From the NCBI RefSeq assembly GCF_023284025.1, contig NZ_JAKIKR010000016.1, forward strand, positions 1 through 64,000: a stretch of DNA of 64,000 nucleotides. The letters are read 5' to 3'. Origin of the DNA: Shewanella abyssi. Lineage in GTDB: Bacteria; Pseudomonadota; Gammaproteobacteria; Enterobacterales; Shewanellaceae. The notes under the pieces were generated by a model that worked only from the letters and a program-made list of their open reading frames with translations, did not search any database and was not told the origin of the DNA. This document shows, piece after piece, positions 9,499 through 17,754 of this stretch. How positions within the stretch are numbered: position 1 is the first letter of the stretch; every line of letters starts with the position of its first letter. Made by a program: the position numbers and the translations under genes.

Positions 9499-10581
9499 AT
9501 GTCTTTGGTTCCTAAATTTTTATTCATTCCAGTTTCTTCAGCTGAAGGCGTTGGTGAGTATATGCGATCCTTGATTGTCGCTAATGAGGTGAAGCGACGT
9601 TGGCCAGAGGCCGATATTCAATTCATTTTGAGCCGTCAGGCGCCTTATTCCTCGACTTGCCCCTATCCTGTGGCACTGTTAGACGATACCCCCACCAAAA
9701 ATATTAAAGCGGTGAATGATTTCATCTCTTTCTATCAACCTGAGTTTGTCATTTTTGATGCCTCCGGTCGCCGCTCTCAATTGGTTCATGCCAATAAGCT
9801 TGGCGCTAAAGTTATATTTATCAGCCAGCATAAGCGTAAGCGTAGCCGGGGGATGAAAGTGCTTCGTGCGCGGGTGACTGATAGCCATTGGGTGGTACAA
9901 CCTGAATTTGTTATTGGTGATATTAGTTGGTTCGATAAGCTAAAACTAAAATTTATTACCAAGTCAGAACCGACAGTCATAGGCCCTATTTTCGTTAACC
10001 CGAGTGTAAATCGACAAGCAGAGCAGTTGGCTCATTATGGTTTAACCAGAGGGGGCTTTATTTTGCTCAATGCGGGCTCTGGTGGACATCAAAATGGTAA
10101 TGGTTATGTGGTAGAGGAGTTTGCCAGAGCCGCCGTCAATATTTACCAAGCTACGCAGATCCCTTGCGTGATGGTGTACGGACCGAGTTACCCTGGTGAT
10201 ATTCCGTTAGTTGAAGGTGTTACCACAATAAAGATGCTCAATCATGAAGCGTTAATTGACCTGCTTGATGCTGCAAAAGTGGCAATATTAAGTGGTGGTG
10301 ACACACTACTACAGGCTATTGCACTGAAAAAAATGACCCTGTCGGTTGCTGTAGCCAAAGACCAGAATCATCGCGTTAAAGTGTGCAAAGAGAGTGGGTT
10401 AACGATAAGTTCTGAGCTAGATGCTCAATTAATAACTGACAACTTAATAAAATTAATCACAACAGATAACCAGCTAGCATTGCAGTCAGCACTGGCTAAA
10501 TGTGACTGTGAAAATGGATTAGATATTGGCATGAAAATAATAAGTGATTTATTTGATTACAAATTTGGAGCTCAGCAATGA
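9499..10581 (+). CDS. MurG/PseG-like GT-B glycosyltransferase
   Basis: Protein of 360 aa with no close family recognised. An N-terminal FLFIPVSSAEGVGEYMRS stretch and a C-terminal AILSGGDTLLQAIALKK...KDQNHR segment resemble the GT28 C-domain fold (MurG, PseG), with a Gly-rich LLNAGSGGHQNGNG loop at the domain junction. The likely role is transfer of a sugar (or release of UDP from one) in core oligosaccharide or surface glycan synthesis. It starts the plus-strand transferase group that continues at 10745, divergent from the GT80 gene. Donor and acceptor cannot be read from sequence. Confidence 0.65.
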   Translation: MSLVPKFLFIPVSSAEGVGEYMRSLIVANEVKRRWPEADIQFILSRQAPYSSTCPYPVALLDDTPTKNIKAVNDFISFYQPEFVIFDASGRRSQLVHANKLGAKVIFISQHKRKRSRGMKVLRARVTDSHWVVQPEFVIGDISWFDKLKLKFITKSEPTVIGPIFVNPSVNRQAEQLAHYGLTRGGFILLNAGSGGHQNGNGYVVEEFARAAVNIYQATQIPCVMVYGPSYPGDIPLVEGVTTIKMLNHEALIDLLDAAKVAILSGGDTLLQAIALKKMTLSVAVAKDQNHRVKVCKESGLTISSELDAQLITDNLIKLITTDNQLALQSALAKCDCENGLDIGMKIISDLFDYKFGAQQ

Positions 10582-10744
10582 GAGTTGCAATAGGTAAGAG
10601 GTTTCCATTAGCGTCAAACCGGTAAAGCTAATGTTTGCAGTTAGGCTAGATTCGCTATTGGCGACACCTCATTAATGACTGTCGATATTGAAGCAGAGGT
10701 TAAGTCGGTAGGTATTGTTAAATATGTTTTCGGGGGAGATTGTT
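10578..10744 (+). other. Spacer with short coupled frame, possible gene remnant
   Basis: An ATG overlapping the previous stop (ATGA at 10578-10581) opens only 15 codons before TAA at 10623. Open reading continues in another frame up to the next gene. The arrangement suggests a gene that once stood here and was deleted or frameshifted, but no family is recognisable. Confidence 0.3.
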
Positions 10745-11809
10745 GTGAGTTCAAGCAACAAGCGTTATCTATTATATATTGCACAGAATTATTCTTATGC
10801 CATCTTAAGGCCGTTGCAGACGGCAATACGGGCAAGAGGAGATGAGGTGTGCTGGTTTTTTGAAGGCGATGATGTAAACCCCTCATTTCTGAAGCCGACC
10901 GAAAAGCGTTTATCCACTATTGCAGAGGTGCAAGCTTGGCTGCCTGATGCGGTTTTGGTTCCTGGTAATGTGGTTCCAAACTTTATTCCTGGCGTCAAAG
11001 TGGGGGTTTTTCATGGGTTTAATGCTGGAAAAATGAACCACAAAGGCCGTGAAGATCATTTTGAAATACGTGACTGTTTTGATCTGTACTGCACTCAAGG
11101 TCCCGCAACTACTTTGCCATTTATCCGCTTGGCTGAAAAGTTTGCCACGTTTAAAATTGCCGAAACTGGCTGGCCAACATTAGACCCAATGTTTAAAGGT
11201 GATATGCCGCAGCCTTACGCTGTCGAAGGTGATGATCGGCCTGTTGTGCTCTTTTGCTCAACGTTTTCTCGCAGCTTATCTTGTGCGCCAGTCGTTTATG
11301 AGCAAGTTAAAGCGATGTCGACGCAGGGTAACTGGCGCTGGTTGGTACAGTTTCACCCCAAAATGAGTCCACAGATTGTTGAAAAATATAAAGCGCTTGA
11401 GAATGAGAACTTAACCTTTGTGGAAACAGATGATGTATTACCACTGCTGAAAGCAGCTGATGTGATGTTGTGTGATACTTCGTCAATATTGATTATGTTT
11501 TTACTGCAAGGCAAGCCTGTGGTGACTTTTAATAATCGAACTAAACGTTCGCATCTGCTGAATGTCGACTGCATAGAAGACATTCAACCTGCATTAGAGT
11601 GTGTTTTAACTAAACCTGCTGAGTTGATGGAAGAAATAGAACAGTATTGTGACGATATTCACCCATACCGTGATGGTTTATCTAGTGAGCGAGTCTTAAC
11701 GGCAGTAGATGAATTGATTGCACAAGGCACCGACGATCTTAAACTTAAACCCGCTAATTTGCTGCGTCTTTTTAAGATGCGCAAGAAGCTGGGTTACTGG
11801 AAGCTATAG
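10745..11809 (+). CDS. CDP-glycerol glycerophosphotransferase-like protein
   Basis: About 354 aa from a GTG at 10745, chosen because GGGGGAG lies just upstream; ATGs at 10715 and 10724 have no RBS. The protein resembles the Glyphos_transf/TagB-TagF fold: VGVFHGFNAGKMNHKG, IAETGWPTLDPMF, VQFHPKMSP and ADVMLCDTSSILIMFLLQGKPV follow in the usual order. Family members transfer glycerol phosphate or ribitol phosphate from the CDP-alditol, and relatives sit in Gram-negative surface-glycan loci. It lies 3 bp before the GT52-type gene, so the two are probably cotranscribed. Its donor is not established. Confidence 0.8.
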   Translation: MSSSNKRYLLYIAQNYSYAILRPLQTAIRARGDEVCWFFEGDDVNPSFLKPTEKRLSTIAEVQAWLPDAVLVPGNVVPNFIPGVKVGVFHGFNAGKMNHKGREDHFEIRDCFDLYCTQGPATTLPFIRLAEKFATFKIAETGWPTLDPMFKGDMPQPYAVEGDDRPVVLFCSTFSRSLSCAPVVYEQVKAMSTQGNWRWLVQFHPKMSPQIVEKYKALENENLTFVETDDVLPLLKAADVMLCDTSSILIMFLLQGKPVVTFNNRTKRSHLLNVDCIEDIQPALECVLTKPAELMEEIEQYCDDIHPYRDGLSSERVLTAVDELIAQGTDDLKLKPANLLRLFKMRKKLGYWKL

Positions 11810-11812
11810 AAT

Positions 11813-12802
11813 ATGAATGTACTAGAAAGTGTTGGTGTTAGAACAGACAATATATTGGTGTTTGAAAGTACTTATTACAGCCTGTTCTTGTACTTATTAT
11901 GTGATGACGCATGGAGAGGGAGAGACTTTCTTATCTTTGGTGACCGTATATCAATTGAGTCGTTAGAAAGGTTAAAGAAATACGCGAATGTTTTGGACGA
12001 AAGCTATCTTTATATGCCAAGACCAATGCCTACGATGCTGAAAAATCCTTTCAATTATGTAGCTAGAAAGATTGCGCAGAAAAAGCTATTCGCCATGTAC
12101 GAGTATTGTATTGGTCATGCAAGGCAGATTAATAATTGGTTAGTTGAGACTAAACGGATTCAGATTGAAGATGGTACAGCGACTCACTATGAGCTTACAC
12201 ATGGGGACAAGAAGCGAGGGCTTTTTGATATTATCAGTTTGAAAGAACCTCAGAAAGTTGACCGAATTGACAAGTTTATTGTGGCGAAAGATCTTAAGCC
12301 GTTGGAGCAGTTTGAAGGGAAAGTTGTAACGATTGATTTTTTTCAGCTTTGGAAGCATAAGAGCCCAGAGCAAAAAAATGAAATACTTGATGTTTTTGAT
12401 GTTGATGCTAGTCAGTTTAATTTAATAAATCAGGGCTGTAGTGTATTATTTACTCAACCTTTGAGTGAGATTAACGATTATGCAGAGGTAAAAAAAATCA
12501 ATGGTTATAAGAAACTTGTTCAAGAGCTTTTAATTGAAGAGTCAGATTTAGTCATCAAGCCTCATCCTAGAGAGGTCACTGACTATAAACTTCACTTTCC
12601 AGGGGCTATTATTTTAAAAGCTAGTTTTCCCTGTGAGCTAATGCCTTTATTAAATGTGAGGGTCGATAAGGTTATATCTTTGAGCTCGACTGCTGGTAGC
12701 TGTTTTCTCGGCTTTTGTAATGAAATTATTTATGCCAAAGCACCTACATATTTTGATATGCCGCAAAAATTGCAGGATAGTATTAATAAGTTTGATTTAT
12801 AG
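11813..12802 (+). CDS. GT52-type glycosyltransferase (sialyl/Kdo transferase-like)
   Basis: Protein of 329 aa resembling Glyco_transf_52 (Neisseria Lst group). Seen: QIEDGTATHYE (Glu119-Asp120, the position of the acidic catalytic residue), VIKPHPRE (residues 248-254, the His-Pro motif for CMP binding), FPCELM, and SLSSTAGSCFLGF around residues 289-301 (donor phosphate-binding serines). These are hallmarks of the CMP-sugar transferase folds GT52/GT80. The gene is visibly more A/T-rich than waaA or the downstream genes, suggesting acquisition. Its end faces the CMP-sugar operon across a perfect inverted repeat. Similarity is by motif, so the family call is moderately sure. Confidence 0.7.
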   Translation: MNVLESVGVRTDNILVFESTYYSLFLYLLCDDAWRGRDFLIFGDRISIESLERLKKYANVLDESYLYMPRPMPTMLKNPFNYVARKIAQKKLFAMYEYCIGHARQINNWLVETKRIQIEDGTATHYELTHGDKKRGLFDIISLKEPQKVDRIDKFIVAKDLKPLEQFEGKVVTIDFFQLWKHKSPEQKNEILDVFDVDASQFNLINQGCSVLFTQPLSEINDYAEVKKINGYKKLVQELLIEESDLVIKPHPREVTDYKLHFPGAIILKASFPCELMPLLNVRVDKVISLSSTAGSCFLGFCNEIIYAKAPTYFDMPQKLQDSINKFDL

Positions 12803-12807
12803 TTTTG

Positions 12808-12849
12808 CGTGCAATACTGACACTAAGCCTATTGTGTCAGTATTGCACG
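12808..12849. terminator. Bidirectional terminator between convergent genes
   Basis: A perfect 16-bp inverted repeat (12808-12823 and 12834-12849) with a 10-nt loop lies between the GT52-type gene and the kdsB-like gene, which converge here. Symmetry and position fit a shared terminator, although U tracts are short. Confidence 0.7.
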
Positions 12850-12879
12850 AGGCATTTTTACTAACCTCTGCAAACCGCA

Positions 12880-13605
12880 TTAACGTTCGTTAAGCGCGTT
12901 AATCACCTTGTCGACATCCAGCGGCACATCTACAGCAATACTCGAACTGGCAACCTCAATCATTTTGACTGGGATGTCATTTTCGAGGAAGCGTAAAATT
13001 TCAATATCTTCAACCTCTTCGATTGCCGTTTTTTGCTGATGTGATGCAAAAAATTCCAAATGAGCTTTAGAAAAGGCATAAATACAGACCTGCTTAAAGC
13101 CAAAGGAAAATCCATTAGTCTTACTGACTGGTATCGGCGAACGGCTCATATAGAGCAGGTTTCCTGTTTTACTGGCAACGACCTTAGGAACGGTAAAAGA
13201 GCGAAACTCCGCTTCAGCAGTGATCGGGCACATCGCATTGACTACCGTTTCTGGTTGTTTCTGGTACTCATTGATCACGCTGATGATATCGTTAGGTTCA
13301 ATTAACGGTTCATCACCTTGCACGTTGATAACGAAGTCACAATCTAGCTGCTGATTCGCTTCAGCGAGTCTATCTGTGCCGGTAAGGCAGTTTGATGAAG
13401 TCATAATAACTTGGGCACCAAACTGTTCGGCTGCAGACTGGATTTTATCGCTGTCAGTGGCAACATAGACTTTATCTTGGCCAACGGCTGCGCAGCAGCG
13501 CTCCCAAACACGCTGTATCATCGACTTTCCTAGAATATCGATTAATGGCTTGCCCGGAAAGCGACTCGATTGGTAACGAGCGGGAATGACGACTGCATAT
13601 TTCAT
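12880..13605 (-). CDS. Divergent CMP-ulosonate synthetase (KdsB-like cytidylyltransferase)
   Basis: Cytidylyltransferase of 241 aa: couples CTP to a 3-deoxy-2-ulosonic acid, releasing pyrophosphate. IPARYQSSRFPGKPL (CTP-binding loop), FVINVQGDEPLI (Mg2+-binding) and a late VDVPLDVDKV are KdsB features, but the C-terminal half (GFKQVCIYAFSKAHLEFF) differs clearly from E. coli KdsB, so the substrate may not be plain Kdo. It is the last gene of an aldolase-HAD-synthetase operon. The start was set at the ATG at 13605 (MKYAVVIPARY), the family start; an in-frame TTG at 13620 lacks an RBS. Confidence 0.88.
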   Translation of the reverse strand: MKYAVVIPARYQSSRFPGKPLIDILGKSMIQRVWERCCAAVGQDKVYVATDSDKIQSAAEQFGAQVIMTSSNCLTGTDRLAEANQQLDCDFVINVQGDEPLIEPNDIISVINEYQKQPETVVNAMCPITAEAEFRSFTVPKVVASKTGNLLYMSRSPIPVSKTNGFSFGFKQVCIYAFSKAHLEFFASHQQKTAIEEVEDIEILRFLENDIPVKMIEVASSSIAVDVPLDVDKVINALNER

Positions 13606-13623
13606 ATTGTAAGGATCCAATTG

Positions 13624-14292
13624 CTAATTATTGACTTGTACTTGTTGAGGCCAGCGCTCAATAACTTCAAACTGATGTTCGTTAGCCAGCGATTTCATTC
13701 GCTGCGGAACATTCGAAAATGGCACATAGCAGATGAAATCGATGTTGTTTGCTTGGCTGGCATCAAAGTCAGACACGGCATCGCCAATCATCAGCGCTTT
13801 GTTGTGTGTTTGGCTCTGTAAGATATCGCTCAGCAGTTGGGCTTTTGGTATCGGTGAGCCAAAAACATTAACAAAATACTTATCGAGGCCACGGCTTTTG
13901 AATACAGAACGAAGTTCGCTTTGTTCTGAACCGCTGGCTACAAACTTTTGTCCCGGCAGCGCTTGGATTAAGCTTAAGAAGCCGGGAGTGAGCTTTGCTG
14001 TTAAATATAGCGCCTTGCATTGTGCAGAAAAATCACTGAGTATTTTTGCTTCAACTAGCGTTTTTTGATCATCTTTGAGCTCAAGTATGTCATTAACAAA
14101 ATGAGCTATGTGATGAAACCTCGACTTACCAAAGTTATTGGCAAAGTAGGTCACGCACTCAGTCACGAGTTCAGGGGTTAAAGAAAGCGCTTCAAGCGCT
14201 TCCTTCATTGCCTGCACTTTAAGTGCGTTTGAATCTAAAATGACCCCGTCACAATCAAAAATATATAGATCGTAATTATAAATTTGGTGCAT
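13624..14292 (-). CDS. HAD-superfamily phosphatase (subfamily IA)
   Basis: Hydrolase of 222 aa with all four HAD motifs: nucleophile FDCDGVILDS, motif II FVASGSEQSE, the lysine in GSPIPKAQLL, and MIGDAVSDFDA. The cap insertion after motif I is the helical type found in phosphoglycolate phosphatase relatives. Its start overlaps the aldolase end by 17 bp, and the synthetase starts 18 bp after its stop, so coupling is likely. Position suggests it dephosphorylates the aldolase product before CMP activation, the role KdsC plays in Kdo synthesis, though it is not a KdsC homologue. Substrate is inferred only. Confidence 0.85.
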   Translation of the reverse strand: MHQIYNYDLYIFDCDGVILDSNALKVQAMKEALEALSLTPELVTECVTYFANNFGKSRFHHIAHFVNDILELKDDQKTLVEAKILSDFSAQCKALYLTAKLTPGFLSLIQALPGQKFVASGSEQSELRSVFKSRGLDKYFVNVFGSPIPKAQLLSDILQSQTHNKALMIGDAVSDFDASQANNIDFICYVPFSNVPQRMKSLANEHQFEVIERWPQQVQVNN

Positions 14293-15886
14293 AAATAGAG
14301 CCCTGTAAAATCGGATAGCTCGTTGGCGTTAATGCAGTAATTTGCAGCGTTGGTGCAAAACTTTTGAATTTTGCCAATAAGTCGATCATCTCTGTTTGAC
14401 GAATATCACCGCGCTCATAACCATCAACACCCACAACTGAAACATGCGTAGCTTGCGCGTGCACGGCTATCGCCAGTGCATAAGCTGCGGTGAGATCATA
14501 AGGTACGCTACAATAGTTATCTTTGACAATAAAATCATCAGCTTCAATGTTCAAACCATAATCAAAGAACTCGTTAGAGACATTGCTTAGCTCTTCATCA
14601 GTAAATCGGTGTGCAGGCATAATCAGCGGCTGTTTTAGATTCTTATATACATCATGTTCTGATAGGAACTTACTGTTATGAGAAACACAGTAATAGTTAA
14701 CAAACCTTGATGCCAAGGTGCTTACCGCATTGATTGCAATAACAATTGGTTGGCGATCTTGAATATAAGCTTCTATAGCGGGTAGGTAACGCTTCAGGCT
14801 TGGGCCATTACTGACGATAAGCACTTCTTTATCTTTGAATTTGCCCAGTAACTTATCGGTACCAGATATCGCTTTGGTGGAGGTGTCGAATGAAATAGCC
14901 GATTCCATCACATCACCATTGTATGATGTAGTGCCTTCAAGTTGGCTTAAGTAGTTTATTGCGCCAACGATCTCTTCGGTGCCGTAATGCTTATTCGAGA
15001 TGAGGTTTTGAATATACGTCGGGTGTACATCATTTTGTGCACCAAGGAAGTACAGTAAGCTACTACCCCAACCATAGTCTTTCTGCATCTGTTCGAAATG
15101 GCGAATAACCAGTTCATAAACGGCAGAAGGTTGATATGGCGTAGTGTCGTTATCGATGACAGCCAATAAGCTTTCAGTTTGCGCATTACCAGCACCACGG
15201 CCCATACCAGTGACGGTGACGTCTAACCAAGTCACGCCTAGGCTTTTTGCCGTGATCGTATTGTCGAGGGCTTTACCCATATTATTATGGGTATGGATGC
15301 CGATATCACCTTGCCATTGAGTGCGAAGCGCTTTGACGATGCGAGTGACCTCTTCTGCATCCATATTACCCAGAGAATCGGCAAAATAAAGCGAATCTAG
15401 ACCATTCCACTTAGCCGCTATTGCTGCTTTTTCTGCAATAATAGCATCCGGTTTACCACCGGCTTGCATTAAATTATAACCCACGATATAGCCTTTGGCT
15501 TTGAGGGCGTGAACGATGGCTTCAGATTTTTCGACTTCATGGAAATGAGCTGCAACACGCACAAGATCGATAGGGCTTTGAACTGCATCAGCGAACAATG
15601 CGTCTACAGCTTGTTCAATCGACATCGGTGCATCAAGAATGGTTTTAGCGTCGACCATCACCCCATAAGTTGGGCCTGCTGGGAGATTTAGGCTCTTGAT
15701 AAAGGCCTCTGTAGTATACGCAAATGGACCATCAAAACCTGGCTTAGGAAAGTTACGCAGCCCTAGCTCCACGTAATCTATTTTGGCTGCCGCCATAGCG
15801 GCTAAATAAGCGGTTACAACCTCGGGAGAAAAATCCCAATTGTTGTAGTAGCCACCATCTCTCAAAGTACAATCAAGAATATACAT
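14276..15886 (-). CDS. HMGL-type aldolase fused to a C-terminal MptE/DUF115-like domain
   Basis: Two-domain protein of 536 aa. Residues 1-~330 form a DRE-TIM metallolyase barrel: LDCTLRDGGYYNNWDF with Arg9-Asp10, and GIHTHNNMGKA with metal ligands His198 and His200. Relatives catalyse pyruvate aldol reactions (4-hydroxy-2-oxovalerate aldolase) or Claisen condensations. From ~350, EVLIVSNGPSLKRY and later alternating strands resemble the MptE/DUF115 fold. It is the first gene of the operon with the HAD phosphatase and CMP-ulosonate synthetase. I infer it builds a 3-deoxy-2-ulosonate from pyruvate and an aldehyde; the C-terminal domain function is unknown. Confidence 0.8.
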   Translation of the reverse strand: MYILDCTLRDGGYYNNWDFSPEVVTAYLAAMAAAKIDYVELGLRNFPKPGFDGPFAYTTEAFIKSLNLPAGPTYGVMVDAKTILDAPMSIEQAVDALFADAVQSPIDLVRVAAHFHEVEKSEAIVHALKAKGYIVGYNLMQAGGKPDAIIAEKAAIAAKWNGLDSLYFADSLGNMDAEEVTRIVKALRTQWQGDIGIHTHNNMGKALDNTITAKSLGVTWLDVTVTGMGRGAGNAQTESLLAVIDNDTTPYQPSAVYELVIRHFEQMQKDYGWGSSLLYFLGAQNDVHPTYIQNLISNKHYGTEEIVGAINYLSQLEGTTSYNGDVMESAISFDTSTKAISGTDKLLGKFKDKEVLIVSNGPSLKRYLPAIEAYIQDRQPIVIAINAVSTLASRFVNYYCVSHNSKFLSEHDVYKNLKQPLIMPAHRFTDEELSNVSNEFFDYGLNIEADDFIVKDNYCSVPYDLTAAYALAIAVHAQATHVSVVGVDGYERGDIRQTEMIDLLAKFKSFAPTLQITALTPTSYPILQGSIYAPNL

Positions 15887-16197
15887 AGTTCACCAATAAA
15901 TAAAAATGCTATAAAGCCTAGGGTTGATTGGGTGGTAATACCGAGCTTGCAAACATTTGGGGCTCTTATTAAGCTTGTTGCAAGCTATTTACCGAGTATT
16001 AAGTGCCATAGTATCGCATATGAATTGGCATAATTCTCTAAGCCTACACTTAAACGATAGCGTAAGGTGTGAACCTTGTTTAACTATTCACCTCTGAGGG
16101 GGAATAGTGAGCAGTTAATTGGTTGCTGCAAATGTGATGTTAGCTGTGATTACACTATAATGTTTTACCTAGCGAATAAATTCAAAAGTATGAAGCA
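15887..16197. other. Intergenic region between the aldolase operon and the DUF2986 gene
   Basis: About 310 bp of divergent promoter space. It must contain the promoter of the minus-strand aldolase operon and of the small plus-strand gene. No convincing hexamer pair, operator or RNA structure stood out. Confidence 0.4.
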
Positions 16198-16359
16198 ATG
16201 AACCGCACTAAAAAAATCACCAAAAAATTCATGGGCAAGGCTAAAAAAGCCAATGCCAAAATGAGCACAAGTAACAAGCCAAAGTACATATCTAAAGCCG
16301 AAAGAGAGCGCTTGGAGGCATTAGCTGCAAGCGATAACGTTGCTCAAGAACCAGAATAG
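16198..16359 (+). CDS. DUF2986 small basic protein
   Basis: A 53-aa protein beginning MNRTKKITKKFMGKAKKANAK and continuing KPKYISKAERERLEALA. The strongly basic N-terminal half followed by the (P)KYISKAERE motif is what I recall of the DUF2986 family of marine gammaproteobacteria. Function is unknown. The high lysine content suggests nucleic-acid or ribosome contact, which is speculation. It stands alone between the aldolase operon and gltS. Confidence 0.75.
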   Translation: MNRTKKITKKFMGKAKKANAKMSTSNKPKYISKAERERLEALAASDNVAQEPE

Positions 16360-16513
16360 TTTAAATATCGCTCAAATATGTTGTTTTATTACATCAATAT
16401 TCATAATTCGGACATAGCTAATATTATTTACCCTAATGAATATGCCAGAATAGCCGGCTAATTTTTGCTTTAGCGGTGCTAACTGCAAAGCCGATGTAAC
16501 GGATAGGAGTTTT

Positions 16514-17737
16514 ATGGATACCGTATATTCAATCGGAGAGCTAGAATCATTCTTGGTTGCGATACTAGTGCTATTTATCGGCCATACAGTTAATCGCCAT
16601 GTCGGTTTCTTCAAAAGATACAATATTCCCGAGCCCATTATTGGTGGCTTGGTGGTTGCTGCGATTACCACTTTTTTGCATTTTCAGCATATTACCCTTA
16701 AGTTTTCTTTGCCGATGCAGAACATCTTAATGCTAATGTTTTTTAGTACAGTGGGCTTGGCAGCAAGCTATAAGCTGCTAGTAAAAGGGGGCAAGAAAGT
16801 GTTTATCTTTCTTGGTATCGCCTCTGTCTATATTGTGATTCAGAATGCGGTGGGTGTGAGCTTAGCAACCGCATTAGGTTTAGAGCCGCTAATGGGCTTG
16901 GTTGCAGGCTCTATTACCTTGTCTGGCGGTCATGGTACCGGTGCTGCTTGGGCGCAGACTTTTTCCGAAAATTACGGCATGAGCACGCTCGAGTTTGCCA
17001 TGGCAGCAGCCACATTTGGGCTCGTGATGGGCGGAATTATAGGCGGCCCAGTAGCGCAAAGATTGATTAATAAAAACAAGCTAGTGTCTTCCTATGGTAT
17101 TGGGGGAAACCACCATAAAGATCACCCCGATCTGGTCACTTATGATCAGTTAGAAGAGGATAGGGTTACCGCTAAAAGCGTCATGGAAACGCTATTTATT
17201 TTGCTGCTTTGTGTTGCGGGTGCACGGTGGGTCGAGCACCTGGTATCGGTGTTTGAGATAAGCTGGTTAAAAATGCCTGATTTTGTCTATGCGTTGTTTC
17301 TTGGGGTTGTCATTACCAACCTTACTGAGCTGACGAGAGGCTATAAGACGAATAGTGAATGTGTGGATATATTGGGCACCGTCTCTTTGTCATTGTTCTT
17401 AGCGATGGCATTGATGAGTTTAAAGTTGTGGGAAATTTTCGACTTAGCGGTCCCACTGCTGGTTATCTTGCTTGTGCAGACGATAGTACTTGGCTTTTTC
17501 GCATATTTCGTGACATTTAGATTGATGGGGTCGAATTACGATGCTGCTGTTATTGCGGGAGGGCATTGCGGCTTTGGCATGGGAGCGACCCCAACAGCGG
17601 TGATGAATATGGGCGCGTTAGTCTCTCGAAATGGTCCCTCTCCACAAGCATTTATGGTGGTACCAATCGTAGGTGCATTCTTCATCGATATCGTAAATCT
17701 TATTGTGCTGCAAGGCTACATTAGCTTTATTCTTTAG
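16514..17737 (+). CDS. gltS: Sodium/glutamate symporter
   Basis: Integral membrane protein of 407 aa (E. coli GltS is 401) with about ten hydrophobic segments. It imports L-glutamate (and D-glutamate) with Na+. Conserved features include the GGHGTGAAWAQTF segment in the first half and the related GGHCGFGMGATPTAVMNM in the second half, reflecting the inverted internal repeat of the family. The GGAG at about 16504 sets the ATG at 16514. It appears monocistronic. Confidence 0.95.
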   Translation: MDTVYSIGELESFLVAILVLFIGHTVNRHVGFFKRYNIPEPIIGGLVVAAITTFLHFQHITLKFSLPMQNILMLMFFSTVGLAASYKLLVKGGKKVFIFLGIASVYIVIQNAVGVSLATALGLEPLMGLVAGSITLSGGHGTGAAWAQTFSENYGMSTLEFAMAAATFGLVMGGIIGGPVAQRLINKNKLVSSYGIGGNHHKDHPDLVTYDQLEEDRVTAKSVMETLFILLLCVAGARWVEHLVSVFEISWLKMPDFVYALFLGVVITNLTELTRGYKTNSECVDILGTVSLSLFLAMALMSLKLWEIFDLAVPLLVILLVQTIVLGFFAYFVTFRLMGSNYDAAVIAGGHCGFGMGATPTAVMNMGALVSRNGPSPQAFMVVPIVGAFFIDIVNLIVLQGYISFIL

Positions 17738-17754
17738 CTGTCAACCTATGCTTG

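Noticed and set aside
9314..15886. Sialic acid biosynthesis cluster
   Set aside because: No neuB, neuC or NeuA-type gene was seen. The transferases are CMP-sugar-type, but the donor is not shown to be sialic acid.
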